Notes under the pieces: generated by a model
Told to the model about the DNA's origin: nothing
The model's input: the letters and a program-made list of their open reading frames with translations, nothing else
Database searches by the model: none
In this document: positions 27,520 through 37,530 of the stretch, one piece after another
Layout: each line of letters starts with the position of its first letter
Numbering within the stretch: position 1 is the first letter of the stretch
NCBI RefSeq assembly: GCF_900103325.1
Contig: NZ_FMXM01000007.1
Location: 62,001-126,000, forward strand
Direction of reading: 5' to 3'
Source: Mesorhizobium qingshengii
GTDB lineage: Bacteria; Pseudomonadota; Alphaproteobacteria; Rhizobiales; Rhizobiaceae
DNA: 64,000 bases
Made by a program: the position numbers and the translations under genes

Positions 27520-29184
27520 CTACATGCCGAGCGAAGCCTTGTAGAGCTTGACCTGCTTTTCACGGCCGATCTGGTCGGTAAGCTTCTCCCAAGCCGCGGC
27601 AATGGCGTCGGCGCCTTCCTGCGCCTTCATCTTGCCCGCGAAGGTGTTGGCCAGAATGTCCTCGGCGGCGCTGTAGTACTGGAAGATGCCGGGGATGCGT
27701 GGCTCGATCGCCGCGTTCGGGTGGTTGTAGGAGTCGCCTTCAGACTTGAGGTACGAGGTGATGAAAGCCTCGTCGTAGCCTGCCGCCACCCATTCCGGAA
27801 TGTCGAAGTGGGAATTGCGGTAGGGCTGGAAGCCCGACGGATACATCGCCGTCCAGATCGACAGGTCCTTGCCGCCGAGATGGGCGGCGGCGGACCAGGC
27901 CGCCTTCTTCTTCTTCTCGTCGGCATCGACGCGCGCCATCACATAGACGCCCCAGCCTAGATAGGCGCAGTTCGGCGCGTAGTTCGGCCCGCTGGCGAGC
28001 TTGTCCCACTTGCCGGTCTTGGAATTGTAGACGTCGTCGGAACCGGGCAGGATCGAGAAGCCGGTGACATCGCCAATGACCGAGGAATCGTTGGTCTTGA
28101 CGTTGGAACCGATGTCGCCCCACCAGGGGATCATCGAACCAGTGCCGGCCAGGAACTGCTGGAAGCCGGTGGTGTTCGGGTCAGCGTTGATCTGGTCCGC
28201 CGGTTCGGAAGGCAAGGCGTCTATGACGTCCTGGATTGCCCGCACCCAGGCCGGATTGTTGATGCGCGGCTTCATCGTGTCGGCGTCGAACAGCCAGGCC
28301 TTGTCATCCGGATGCTTGGCATAGGCGCTGGCGCGGCTGCCAAGGAAGTAGAAGCCGAATCCGCCCCAGGGCTTGGGCGCATCGAGGTAGCCGTAGACGT
28401 CCTGGCCCTTGAACTTCTTGCCCTTGAGGAATTTGGTGACCGCCTGGACCTGTTGCCAGGTCTTCGGCACGCCCCACTCGCCTTCTCCGCCGCCATCCTT
28501 CCATTGTTTGGCGAGATCGGCGTCCGCGAACACGTCGGTGCGGTAGTTGAAATTGTGCGCGTCGCCGTCAATGGTCACGCGATACTGCTTGCCGTCCCAG
28601 GTGCCGACCGGAGGCTTGAGATAGTTGACCAGATCGTCGAAATCGATCTGCTTCTTGACCCAGTCGGGCATTTCCGACGTGAGACCCTTGCCGCAGACAT
28701 CGCCTTCGAACGGCGCGCCCATCTCGATGATGTCGAAATCAACGGTGCCGGTGGCGATCGACTGCTGGAGGCGGGCGTTATAGTCGGCCTGCGCCAGGTC
28801 GATCCAGCTGATCTTGGCACCGGTATAGGCTTCCCATGGCTTCAGGAAGCCGCGGAACAGCACATTATGCAGGTTCTGGTTGTTGAGACCCATGAAGGTC
28901 AGCTCGACGCCGGCGAATTCGCCTTCCTTGACGTTGGCCTTGGTTGCTTCCAGGCAAAGCTCGCCGACCTTCTGGAAATCGGCGTCGGTCGGCTGACCCT
29001 TGCCGACACCGGGGATCTGCAGGATTTTCGTGCGAAGCTCGCTGGCGGCGGAGGCCGGACGCGTCAATGCGCCAAGCCCGGCGCCGGATGCGGCTGCGAT
29101 AGCGGCCATGCTGGCCGCGCCCTTCAGGATGTCGCGCCTTGTGGCACCGGCACGGACCAGCTTTTCGTAAAGATCGGTTCTCAT
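27520..29184 (-). CDS. Tat-exported ABC sugar-binding protein
   Basis: 554-aa extracellular solute-binding protein of the COG1653 class, unusually large. The N-terminus has a twin-arginine motif (ATRRDILKGAASMAA, Arg16-Arg17) and a hydrophobic stretch to RPASA, so it is exported folded through Tat. Mature features include ISWIDLAQADYNARLQQSIA and GDAHNFNYRTDVFADADLAK. It is first gene of the minus-strand arm, divergent from the ATPase arm across 289 bp. Substrate unknown; the adjacent mutarotase and kinase suggest a monosaccharide or derivative. Confidence 0.9.
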   Translation of the reverse strand: MRTDLYEKLVRAGATRRDILKGAASMAAIAAASGAGLGALTRPASAASELRTKILQIPGVGKGQPTDADFQKVGELCLEATKANVKEGEFAGVELTFMGLNNQNLHNVLFRGFLKPWEAYTGAKISWIDLAQADYNARLQQSIATGTVDFDIIEMGAPFEGDVCGKGLTSEMPDWVKKQIDFDDLVNYLKPPVGTWDGKQYRVTIDGDAHNFNYRTDVFADADLAKQWKDGGGEGEWGVPKTWQQVQAVTKFLKGKKFKGQDVYGYLDAPKPWGGFGFYFLGSRASAYAKHPDDKAWLFDADTMKPRINNPAWVRAIQDVIDALPSEPADQINADPNTTGFQQFLAGTGSMIPWWGDIGSNVKTNDSSVIGDVTGFSILPGSDDVYNSKTGKWDKLASGPNYAPNCAYLGWGVYVMARVDADEKKKKAAWSAAAHLGGKDLSIWTAMYPSGFQPYRNSHFDIPEWVAAGYDEAFITSYLKSEGDSYNHPNAAIEPRIPGIFQYYSAAEDILANTFAGKMKAQEGADAIAAAWEKLTDQIGREKQVKLYKASLGM

Positions 29185-29473
29185 GGACTATTCCTCCCAG
29201 AATATCAGTGTGAATGGATGTGGTCATTGTCGGACGCTGGAACACCAGCGATTCTCCCGGCTCGGAAACGAATTACGCAGGACCCCACCCTGCATCGATT
29301 GATGTTCCGATTGCGGATCGGCCACCGACTTTGGACCAGCACCTACCACTATTCTCACAACCAACTGCCGTGTCAACGAGGACAGGTTTTTATCTATAAG
29401 AGACCGACTTGCCCTGACCGGTCGCGTTGGTTAGCTTCTGCGCCTACGGCCAATGGAGCCGATTGGGGGAGAC

Positions 29474-30532
<1,059 letters not shown>

Positions 30533-30559
30533 TCTCAAACGGACTTCACGAGGACTATC

Positions 30560-31012
30560 ATGCTCAAAGGCATCAATCCGCTGCTCAATGCTGACGTGCT
30601 TCAGGCATTGCGGGCGATGGGCCATGGCGATGACCTGATCATCGCTGACACCAACTTCCCGTCCGATTCGGTGGCGAAGAAGACCGTGCACGGCAAGCTG
30701 CTGCGCATCGATGCGTCGGCCGCGGAGGTGGTAAAGGCGGTGCTGTCGCTCTATCCGCTGGACACCTTTGTCGATGACTCTGCCGCACGGATGGAGATCG
30801 TCGGCAAGCCGGACGAGATCCCGCCGGTGCAGAAGGAAGTGCAAAAGGAGATCGACAAGGCCGAAGGCAAGGCCTGGCCGATGATTTCCGTCGAGCGCTA
30901 CGCCTTCTACGAGCGCGCCAAGCAGGCCTATTGCGTAATCCAGACAGGGGAACGCCGCTTCTACGGCTGCTTCGCCTTCCGCAAGGGCGTCGTGCCGCCG
31001 GATGCGGAGTAG
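30560..31012 (+). CDS. RbsD/FucU family sugar mutarotase
   Basis: 150-aa protein of the RbsD/FucU fold that interconverts sugar anomers before phosphorylation. MLKGINPLLNADVLQALRAM begins the fold; the catalytic His is H22 in AMGHGDDLIIAD, with the TNFPSDS segment following and YAFYERAKQAYCVIQTGERR near the C-terminus. Length and sequence are nearer FucU than RbsD. It lies 27 nt after the ATPase gene and 4 nt before the kinase gene, so it feeds the kinase. Confidence 0.92.
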   Translation: MLKGINPLLNADVLQALRAMGHGDDLIIADTNFPSDSVAKKTVHGKLLRIDASAAEVVKAVLSLYPLDTFVDDSAARMEIVGKPDEIPPVQKEVQKEIDKAEGKAWPMISVERYAFYERAKQAYCVIQTGERRFYGCFAFRKGVVPPDAE

Positions 31013-31016
31013 CAGC

Positions 31017-31946
31017 ATGGCCTCCGGCAAGCCCGTCGTCATCCTGGGCGTCTTTGTCGCCGACACTGCATATCGCGCCGAGCGCCAGCCGCGCATGGGC
31101 GAAACGATCCTCGGCAACTCCTTCAAGCTCGGCCCTGGCGGCAAGGGGTCGAACCAGGCGGTCGCCGCCGGCAAGCTCGGCGCCGACACCACATTCCTGA
31201 CAAGGCTCGGCGTCGATGCCTTCGCCGACATGGCCAAGCGAACCTGGCAGGAGGCCGGCGTCAAGAGCGCCGTCATCGATACGCCCGACAGTTACACGGG
31301 AGCGGCCTACATCTTCGTAGAGGAGACGACCGGCAACAACGCCATCATCGTCAGCCCCGGTGCGGCCATGCTGATTTCACCAGCCGATATCGAGGCCAAT
31401 GCCGAGCTGATCCGCGCCGCCGGCGTCTTTGTCACGCAGCTCGAACAGCCGATCGATGCCGCGATGCGAGCGCTGGAGATCGCGCGTGGGGCAGGGGTGA
31501 CGACGATCCTCAATCCGGCCCCGGCGGCAAAGCTTCCCGACCGCATCTACACGCTCTGCGACTATGTCACGCCCAACGAGACTGAGACGGAGGAATTGAC
31601 CGGCATGAAGGTCTCCTCGGTCGACGACGCGCGCCGCGCTGCCGACAGGCTGCTCGAAAAGGGCGTCGGCACGGTCATCGTCACGCTCGGTGACAAGGGC
31701 GCGCTTTTGCACACGAAGGATCGCTCCGACCATGTCCCCGCCATCAGCGCGGGGCCGGTGGTCGAGACCACGGGGGCGGGAGACGCCTTCAATGGCGGCC
31801 TTGCGGCAGCACTTTCGCGAGGGGTTGAGCCGCTGCAGGCGGTGCGCTTCGCTTGCGCCGTCGCCGGCATTTCCGTGACCCGCCCCGGCACCGCGCCGTC
31901 GATGCCGACGCTGCAGGAAGTCGAGGCGCTGCTCGACGAGAGCTGA
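31017..31946 (+). CDS. Ribokinase (PfkB family)
   Basis: 309-aa sugar kinase. N-terminal substrate region GPGGKGSNQAVAAGKLGADT is the ribokinase signature; catalytic Asp sits in VVETTGAGDAFNGGLAAALS; the second PfkB signature is intact. Start 31017 has CGGAG about 8 nt upstream; an ATG at 31002 would overlap the mutarotase stop. With the transporter and mutarotase it completes an uptake-to-phosphosugar route; whether the sugar is ribose itself is not shown. Confidence 0.9.
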   Translation: MASGKPVVILGVFVADTAYRAERQPRMGETILGNSFKLGPGGKGSNQAVAAGKLGADTTFLTRLGVDAFADMAKRTWQEAGVKSAVIDTPDSYTGAAYIFVEETTGNNAIIVSPGAAMLISPADIEANAELIRAAGVFVTQLEQPIDAAMRALEIARGAGVTTILNPAPAAKLPDRIYTLCDYVTPNETETEELTGMKVSSVDDARRAADRLLEKGVGTVIVTLGDKGALLHTKDRSDHVPAISAGPVVETTGAGDAFNGGLAAALSRGVEPLQAVRFACAVAGISVTRPGTAPSMPTLQEVEALLDES

Positions 31947-31990
31947 GCTGGGAGCATAGCCACCTGGTATCCCGCCTGTCAGGACAGCCC

Positions 31991-32776
31991 TTGGCCGACA
32001 CCACACCATCATCGAGAAATGCCGGTGGCTTGACCGTCGATTTCGAAACCAACTGCTACGAGAACGACTGGCGGATCGTGCTCGGAAGACATTATCTGCG
32101 TGTCGTCCTGGACCGCTGCGCCTATCCGTTTTCCAGACGCCGCCTGATCATCAACAATGTCAGGAAGCGTCGTCCGGTCGAAGCCGCGGCGAAGGCGGCA
32201 ATCGCCCGCGGCCATCTCGACGAGTATTTATTCGTTGAAGATCACGCGGATGCTGCGTTGGATTTCTTCCAGATCGACAGGACGTCCCTTGGCCGCGGTT
32301 ACCTGTATTCGATCAGTGAACTGGTCGGCATCCACGCCAGCACAGCCGACTATCTGCTCTACTACAAGGGCGACTCATACCCGAACCGTCGTCACCGGTG
32401 GATCGACCCAGCCATCCAGCTCATGGAAGGCAGGAGCGACCTTGTCGTCGCGAATCTGTGCTGGAACGACAGGTTTGACGAAGCAAGATCGGAGAGTTTC
32501 GACCGGGCGGGCGAATTCCTTGTCGGTTACGGGTTCTCGGATCAATGCTTTCTCGCAAAGATGTCCGTATTTCGTGCGCCCATCTACAATGAGCTGAATC
32601 CCGCATCCGCGCGATATCCGGACTATGCCGGTGATTCGTTCGAAAAGCGGGCCGATGCCTACATGCGCAATCACCAGGCGAAACGCCTGACGCATGGCAG
32701 TCAGAGCTATACGCATAAAAATGTCCCGAAAGGCGGAATGGCGAGAATTCTGCGACGGCTTAGACCGTTCGCGTAG
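31991..32776 (+). CDS. Putative glycosyltransferase-like protein
   Basis: About 261 aa. DFETNCYENDWRIVLGRHYL with LLYYKGDSYPNRRHRWIDPA and DLVVANLCWNDRF suggest a GT-A-like nucleotide-sugar domain, but I do not recognise the family firmly. A TTG at 31991 (AGGA 6 nt before) is the likely start; the ATG frame from 31853 overlaps the kinase. Base composition is less GC-rich than the neighbours. It lies after the sugar operon and before tRNA-Asp and may be an unrelated passenger. Confidence 0.5.
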   Translation: MADTTPSSRNAGGLTVDFETNCYENDWRIVLGRHYLRVVLDRCAYPFSRRRLIINNVRKRRPVEAAAKAAIARGHLDEYLFVEDHADAALDFFQIDRTSLGRGYLYSISELVGIHASTADYLLYYKGDSYPNRRHRWIDPAIQLMEGRSDLVVANLCWNDRFDEARSESFDRAGEFLVGYGFSDQCFLAKMSVFRAPIYNELNPASARYPDYAGDSFEKRADAYMRNHQAKRLTHGSQSYTHKNVPKGGMARILRRLRPFA

Positions 32777-32968
32777 AGAGCCTCTGCTCGGCTCTGGCAG
32801 GAAACGGCGCAAGTGGCGGGCTCGATCCAAAAGCGGATTTGGAGACCGATCCATGAGTGCTCGAACTCGGGTCCGGAAAGACCTGAGTTGCTTCACGAAA
32901 GAAGACGTTTTTGACATTCAATGTCGACATTTCTCTGAAGCCAAGGGCTTGTTATCCCTTGAGAGAAA

Positions 32969-33045
32969 TGGCGCGAGTGACGGGGCTCGAACCCGCGACC
33001 TCCGGCGTGACAGGCCGGCACTCTAACCAACTGAGCTACACCCGC
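32969..33045 (-). tRNA. tRNA-Asp (GTC)
   Basis: 77-nt tRNA with acceptor GCGGGTG/CACTCGC (one G-T), D-arm GCTCAGTTGGTTAGAGT, anticodon loop CTGTCAC giving GTC, T-arm GCGGGTTCGAGCCCCGT and encoded CCA. The anticodon stem CCGGC/GCCGG is complete. A near-consensus promoter lies upstream at 33088-33116. Confidence 0.96.
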
Positions 33046-33087
33046 GCATTGACGAGCACGTGTCAGCCGTGTTCGTCGTTGGGCCGC

Positions 33088-33116
33088 TGGATAAGGGGTT
33101 CGCCAGCGGGTGTCAA
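33088..33116 (-). promoter_or_regulatory. Promoter for tRNA-Asp
   Basis: Minus-strand TTGACA (33116-33111), 17-bp spacer, TATCCA (33093-33088). The start point would be near 33081, giving a short leader ahead of the tRNA 5' end at 33045. Confidence 0.6.
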
Positions 33117-33262
33117 GCGCGGCAAGACAGCATAACAGCAATCAGGAGAAGGTTTTTTGACAGCTGGCGTTTTGTTGGCAAAACCGGCCTCCAAGGAGGG
33201 CGTCCAGCACTCATTTGGCCTTGCGAAGCCGGTCCTGACCGCTTAAAGGTCCGGCCCGGAGC

Positions 33263-33338
<76 letters not shown>

Positions 33339-33368
33339 TCCCAATCACACAATCTATCCACCGCCGCG

Positions 33369-33593
33369 TCAGTGGCGAAGCCCGCGGTGCGGAGTTGGCT
33401 GGCCATCAACCGCCGCTTTGCAAATCCGCCGCAGATCGGCATGGATGTTTTTGGAGTCCAGCAACTCGGCCGCTTCCGGGTAGCCTTCGGCCAGCAACGT
33501 GGCGACGATCTCGGCTGGCGAGTGGTGAAAACCACCTTCCGCCAAAGCATGAGCCCGCTGGTAGATATGGCCTGTCCTGATTTCGTCTGTCAT
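33369..33593 (-). CDS. Small conserved protein of unknown function
   Basis: 74-aa protein (MTDEIRTGHIYQRAHALAEG start) with predicted helices: SPAEIVATLLAEGYPEAAELL and LRRICKAAVDG. An RBS GGAGG lies 9 nt before the ATG on the minus strand, and the amphipathic composition looks like a real short protein. It lies at the end of the second sugar importer region but 186 bp away. No named family. Confidence 0.6.
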   Translation of the reverse strand: MTDEIRTGHIYQRAHALAEGGFHHSPAEIVATLLAEGYPEAAELLDSKNIHADLRRICKAAVDGQPTPHRGLRH

Positions 33594-33779
33594 TCACAAG
33601 CACCTCCGTTGGTGAGCACTTCGTGCACAACCTTTGAGATGTATCCGAGTTCCACACAACTTTTGAGGGGAAATTTACCCGCTGATGTACTGAGCACCGG
33701 ATCTTGCGCTTGAAGTCGCGGCTCGCCTTCCCGCTCGCTGCCAGGAGACACAGCCGGTCCGTTGCCGTTGGCGCATGGA

Positions 33780-34550
33780 TCAGGGCGGCAAGAGGCGAAA
33801 ATCATTACCCTCCGGCAGCAATTGCCCGCCATCGACGACAATGGTCGTGCCGGTGATGTAGCTGGCATCGTCGGAGGCGAGGAACAGGAAGGCATTGGCG
33901 ACATCGCGCGGGCTGCCAAGCCGGCCGAGCGGGATGGAGTCCTCCATGTTCTTGATATAGGCGGCGCCGCGGTGAAGCTCGATCGCTTCGGTGAGGATGT
34001 TGCCGGGCTCGACGCCGTTGACGGTGATGCCATAGCCCGAGAATTCGAGCGCGGCGGCACGGATGAAGCCGTTGATTCCGGCCTTGCTGGCGGAATAGTG
34101 GCCGTGCCCGGGGCTGGTGACGTGCGGGCCGGTAATGGATGAGGTGAAGAGCATGCGGCCGAAGTGCTGCGCCTTCATCGGCACAAGCGCTGCGCGCGCG
34201 GCATTGAAAGTGCCGCGCAGATTGACGGCCATGACGCTATCCCAGTCGTCCGAGGTGGTGTTCTCGATCAATTGCCAGGGATAGATGCCGGCATTCTGCA
34301 CGATGATGTCGAGGCGGCCATGGTGCTTCAGTGCCGTCGTCACGGCGGCTTCTGCGTCACTCATCCGCGAGATATCGGTGCGGATGAAGGGGACGCCGAG
34401 TTCGACAGCGGTTGCTTGCCCGGCTTCGACTTCGTTGTCGGCGAGCACGAGTTTTGCCCCTTCTTCGGCAAAGCGCAGCGCGATGCCCTTGCCGATGCCG
34501 CGCGCGCTGCCGACGATCAGCGCGACCTTGTCTTTTAACCGGTTGGTCAT
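33780..34550 (-). CDS. Short-chain dehydrogenase/reductase
   Basis: 256-aa SDR with N-terminal nucleotide-binding VALIVGSARGIGKGIALRFA, NAG motif IIVQNAGIY, catalytic Ser in LFTSSITGP and Tyr-x3-Lys in HYSASKAGINGF, and the C-terminal GTTIVVDGGQLL. Start 34550 (MTNRLKDK) follows AGGACGG; it is 13 bp after the permease stop, so it is the last gene of the ROK-ABC operon and probably oxidises the imported sugar or polyol. Confidence 0.92.
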   Translation of the reverse strand: MTNRLKDKVALIVGSARGIGKGIALRFAEEGAKLVLADNEVEAGQATAVELGVPFIRTDISRMSDAEAAVTTALKHHGRLDIIVQNAGIYPWQLIENTTSDDWDSVMAVNLRGTFNAARAALVPMKAQHFGRMLFTSSITGPHVTSPGHGHYSASKAGINGFIRAAALEFSGYGITVNGVEPGNILTEAIELHRGAAYIKNMEDSIPLGRLGSPRDVANAFLFLASDDASYITGTTIVVDGGQLLPEGNDFRLLPP

Positions 34551-34563
34551 GCGAGCCGTCCTG

Positions 34564-35559
34564 TCATGCGAGTCTTTGGCGAATGGTTTGCTTGAAAGCG
34601 TCGAGCAGCACGGCGGCCAGCACCAGCAGGCCATGGATCACCTGGGTGAAGTTGGCCGGGAGGCCCATGAGGTTGATCGCCGTGTTGATGGCCGAGAGCA
34701 GCAGCACGCCGGCATAGACGCCGGGCAGGGTGCCGACACCGCCTTTCAGGCTGACGCCGCCGATGACGACCGCGGCAAAGGCATTGAACAGCAGGCCGAC
34801 GCCGAGATTGGCGGTGGCGCCGGAGGTGCGGATGGCCAGCAGCCAGCCGGCGAGGCCGGCGATGGCGCCGGCGAGCACGAAGGCGATGATGAGATTGCGG
34901 TTCACGCGGATGCCGGCGCGGAACGTTGCCGTCTCATTGCCGCCGATCATGACGAGATGCCGGCCGAACGGCGTCTTGGCCATGATCAGCGAGAAGACCA
35001 CGAAACAGGCAACTGCTATCCAGGCCGTCAGCGGCAGGCCGGCGAGGCGCTGGATGCCGAACCAGCGGATTGCCGGTGCAAGGTCCTGCGCCGAGCGGCC
35101 GCCCGAAATGACCAGCACAAGGCCTCGTACCCAGATGTAGGAGGCCAGGGTGATGATGAAGGCGCTCATCTTCACCCTGACAACCAGATAGCCGTTGAAG
35201 GCGCCGATGAGGCCACCCACGGCAAGCGCCAGCAGCAGCGAAACCGGAACCATCAACCACTCTGGATGGAGCTGAACGCCAAGGCCAATGCCTGACGAAC
35301 AGAACAGGATGCCGACCGCCATGGCGCTGAGTGCTGCCACCGATTCGACCGACAGGTCCATGTGACCGGCGATGATGACCAGCGCCAGGCCGATCGACAT
35401 GACGCCGAGCACGCTGGAAGCCTCGATGATGTTGGCGAAGATGCCGAGCTGGAAATAGTTCGGGATGAAGATGGAAAAGACAACCAGCACGAACAGCAAC
35501 ATGAACCAGACGAGGTTGTCGAGGACGAACTCCAGGGCGTGGCGGGTGCGGGGGTTCAT
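34564..35559 (-). CDS. Ribose-type ABC transporter permease
   Basis: About 331 aa, RbsC/BPD_transp_2 family with about ten helices; GLALVIIAGHMDLSVESVAA is the family motif (GxxDLS) and FGRHLVMIGGNETATFRAGI follows. Start 35559 (MNPRTRH) is chosen; the in-frame GTG at 35580 is an alternative. It lies 126 bp after the binding-protein gene with a hairpin between. It forms one importer with the ATPase at 36766 and the binding protein at 35686. Confidence 0.9.
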   Translation of the reverse strand: MNPRTRHALEFVLDNLVWFMLLFVLVVFSIFIPNYFQLGIFANIIEASSVLGVMSIGLALVIIAGHMDLSVESVAALSAMAVGILFCSSGIGLGVQLHPEWLMVPVSLLLALAVGGLIGAFNGYLVVRVKMSAFIITLASYIWVRGLVLVISGGRSAQDLAPAIRWFGIQRLAGLPLTAWIAVACFVVFSLIMAKTPFGRHLVMIGGNETATFRAGIRVNRNLIIAFVLAGAIAGLAGWLLAIRTSGATANLGVGLLFNAFAAVVIGGVSLKGGVGTLPGVYAGVLLLSAINTAINLMGLPANFTQVIHGLLVLAAVLLDAFKQTIRQRLA

Positions 35560-35642
35560 GGGCTGATCCGGCTGGCGCACGAACCCGAAAATCTAATTCG
35601 ATCTTCGCAGGACCATGCGCAAATTGAAATTGCAGAGGATTG

Positions 35643-35667
35643 GCTCCGGACCGAGATGGCCCGGAGC
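35643..35667 (-). terminator. Hairpin between binding-protein and permease genes
   Basis: Perfect 7-bp arms GCTCCGG (35643-35649) and CCGGAGC (35661-35667) with an 11-nt loop, 19 nt after the binding-protein stop on the transcribed strand. As in the first importer, this suits differential mRNA stability; a true terminator would need a T-tract, which is on the other strand only. Confidence 0.5.
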
Positions 35668-35685
35668 GTTTTTGCGGGGATGCTG

Positions 35686-36726
35686 TTATTCGACCGATTT
35701 GACGGTGTCCGTCGGCGGCTTCTGGTTGCCCCAGAAGGCCGGGTTGTCGACGTTTTCCTTGGTGATGGCAGCACCGGGGATCTTGATGTTCGGGCCCCAG
35801 GCTTCCTTGGTCACGGTCGATTTCAGGCCGAGCACATCATATTCGCCGGGCTTGATTTCTTCTTTCTTGACGACCTTGTCCATGAACATGGCGATCGCCG
35901 CGGCCTGCGCGTAGAGCGGCTGCTCGACTTCGACATTGAGCCAGCCTTTGCGGATCAGGTCGAGGCCGACCGGCGCGCCGTTCGAGCTCATCAGCATGAC
36001 GTCGCCCGGCTTCTTGCCGGCAGCCTCGAGCGAGGCGACGGCGGCGACCGAGAGGTGAGCGGCATGGCTGAAGATCAGGTCGATGTCGGGGTTGGCGAGC
36101 ATCTGGTCGGAAACGATGGTGCCGGCGTTGCTGGCCTCCCATTGCATGGCCGGCAGCGAGATGATCTTGACGTCCGGAAACGCCTTCATCTTCTCCTCAA
36201 AACCCTTCTGGATGTCGAGCGTGTAGGGATCGCCGGGGTCGCCGAGCACCTGCAGAATTTTTCCCTTCACCGAGCCGTTTTTCGCGGTCAGCAGCTTTTG
36301 CGCCTGATCGGCGGCGACGTAGCCGATTTCGACGGTTCCGGCCACGGAGGTGAAGTCCGAAAGCGTCGACGTGATCTGGCGGTCGAATTCGACCACCGGG
36401 ATGCCGGCGGCGCGCGCGGCCTCGATGGACGGTTTCAGGGCATTGAAGTCGACGGCGGCAAGGATGATCGCGGCCGGCTTCAGCGCGATGACGTCATTCA
36501 TCTGCGATTGCTGAGCGTCGGTCTTGTTGTCGGCGTTCAGCGTCTTCACCTCATAGCCGACCTGCTTCACGAACAGCTCCAGCGCGCTCACCGAGCCGGT
36601 CTGAAACTCATCGAGCAATGTCGGCACCAAGTAATATACGGTTCCCTTGGACTGGGCGAATGCCGGCGTGAGCGTGGCAAAGGCCAGTGCCAAGATACCG
36701 AAGACAGCAAGAAGTATTCTCTTCAT
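35686..36726 (-). CDS. Periplasmic sugar-binding protein (RbsB type)
   Basis: 346-aa ABC binding protein with a classical signal peptide ([20 protein letters not shown]). The fold shows [51 protein letters not shown] and [20 protein letters not shown], typical of Peripla_BP_4 ribose/xylose-type proteins. It is third in the ROK-ATPase-binding-protein-permease-SDR operon. Ligand unknown. Confidence 0.93.
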   Translation of the reverse strand: MKRILLAVFGILALAFATLTPAFAQSKGTVYYLVPTLLDEFQTGSVSALELFVKQVGYEVKTLNADNKTDAQQSQMNDVIALKPAAIILAAVDFNALKPSIEAARAAGIPVVEFDRQITSTLSDFTSVAGTVEIGYVAADQAQKLLTAKNGSVKGKILQVLGDPGDPYTLDIQKGFEEKMKAFPDVKIISLPAMQWEASNAGTIVSDQMLANPDIDLIFSHAAHLSVAAVASLEAAGKKPGDVMLMSSNGAPVGLDLIRKGWLNVEVEQPLYAQAAAIAMFMDKVVKKEEIKPGEYDVLGLKSTVTKEAWGPNIKIPGAAITKENVDNPAFWGNQKPPTDTVKSVE

Positions 36727-36765
36727 GTCGTTCGCTCCTGTTAAGCCGGACCCCTCTTTTGTCCC

Positions 36766-37530
36766 TCAGCCTGCCGGTCCGGCACCGGCAAGCGTCTCAC
36801 CGGTGATCATGTTGATCACCGCGTCGGGACTTGTTTTGTTGCGCGCGACATCGCCCGCCACGACGCCTTGCCGGATCACCACGATCCGGTCGGCGACCTG
36901 GAAGGCCTGCTGCATGATATGGGTGATGATGACGACGCCGATGCCCTGGCTCGCCACCTGGCGGATCATGTCGAGACCGCGCCGCGTCTGTTCGACACCG
37001 AGTGCGGCGAACGGTTCGTCGAGCAGCACCAGCTTGCCGCCCCAGTGGACAAAGCGGTTGAGCTCGATGGCTTGCCGCTGGCCGCCCGAAAGATGCTCGA
37101 CATTGGTGCGCAGCGAAGGTATGCGGGTGCCGGCGGTAGCCAGCGCCTTTTCGACGACGGCCTCCATGGCGCGCTCATCGAGCACCGGAATGCCAAGAAC
37201 CTTCCTGGTGATCTCGCGGCCCATGAAGAAATTGGCGACCACATCGACATTGGTGCACAGCGAGAGGTCCTGGTAGACGGTTTCGATGCCCGCCGCCTTG
37301 GCTTCGGCGGGCGACCTGGCGAGGAATTCCTTGCCCTCGAACAACATGCGGCCGGAAGTCGGCTCCAGCCCGCCGGAGATGATCTTGACCAGCGTGGATT
37401 TGCCGGCACCGTTGTCGCCCAGCAACGCCACGACCTCGCCCCGGCCGATCGAGAAACTGATCCCCTTGAGCGCTTCGATCGCGCCATAGTTCTTGGTGAC
37501 GTTGTCGAGGACCAGCAGCGGTTCGCTCAT
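36766..37530 (-). CDS. Sugar ABC transporter ATP-binding protein
   Basis: 254-aa single-domain ATPase of the RbsA/XylG type, with only one ABC cassette. Walker A GDNGAGKST, Q-loop VYQDLSLCTN, signature LSGGQRQAIELNRF, Walker B KLVLLDEPFAALG, H-loop IITHIMQQAF. The ATG at 37530 overlaps the ROK stop by 4 bp (ATGA), so translation is coupled to the regulator. In family the ribose ATPases are usually two-cassette (about 500 aa); a one-cassette version must dimerise. Confidence 0.92.
   Translation of the reverse strand: MSEPLLVLDNVTKNYGAIEALKGISFSIGRGEVVALLGDNGAGKSTLVKIISGGLEPTSGRMLFEGKEFLARSPAEAKAAGIETVYQDLSLCTNVDVVANFFMGREITRKVLGIPVLDERAMEAVVEKALATAGTRIPSLRTNVEHLSGGQRQAIELNRFVHWGGKLVLLDEPFAALGVEQTRRGLDMIRQVASQGIGVVIITHIMQQAFQVADRIVVIRQGVVAGDVARNKTSPDAVINMITGETLAGAGPAG

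Noticed and set aside
32893..33141. Minus-strand frame reading VAQLVRVPACHAGGRGFEPR
   Set aside because: This is the well-known spurious translation of a tRNA-Asp gene in reverse; the tRNA is fully supported.
33139..33180. TTGACA upstream of tRNA-Val as its promoter
   Set aside because: No -10 box at suitable spacing follows it.
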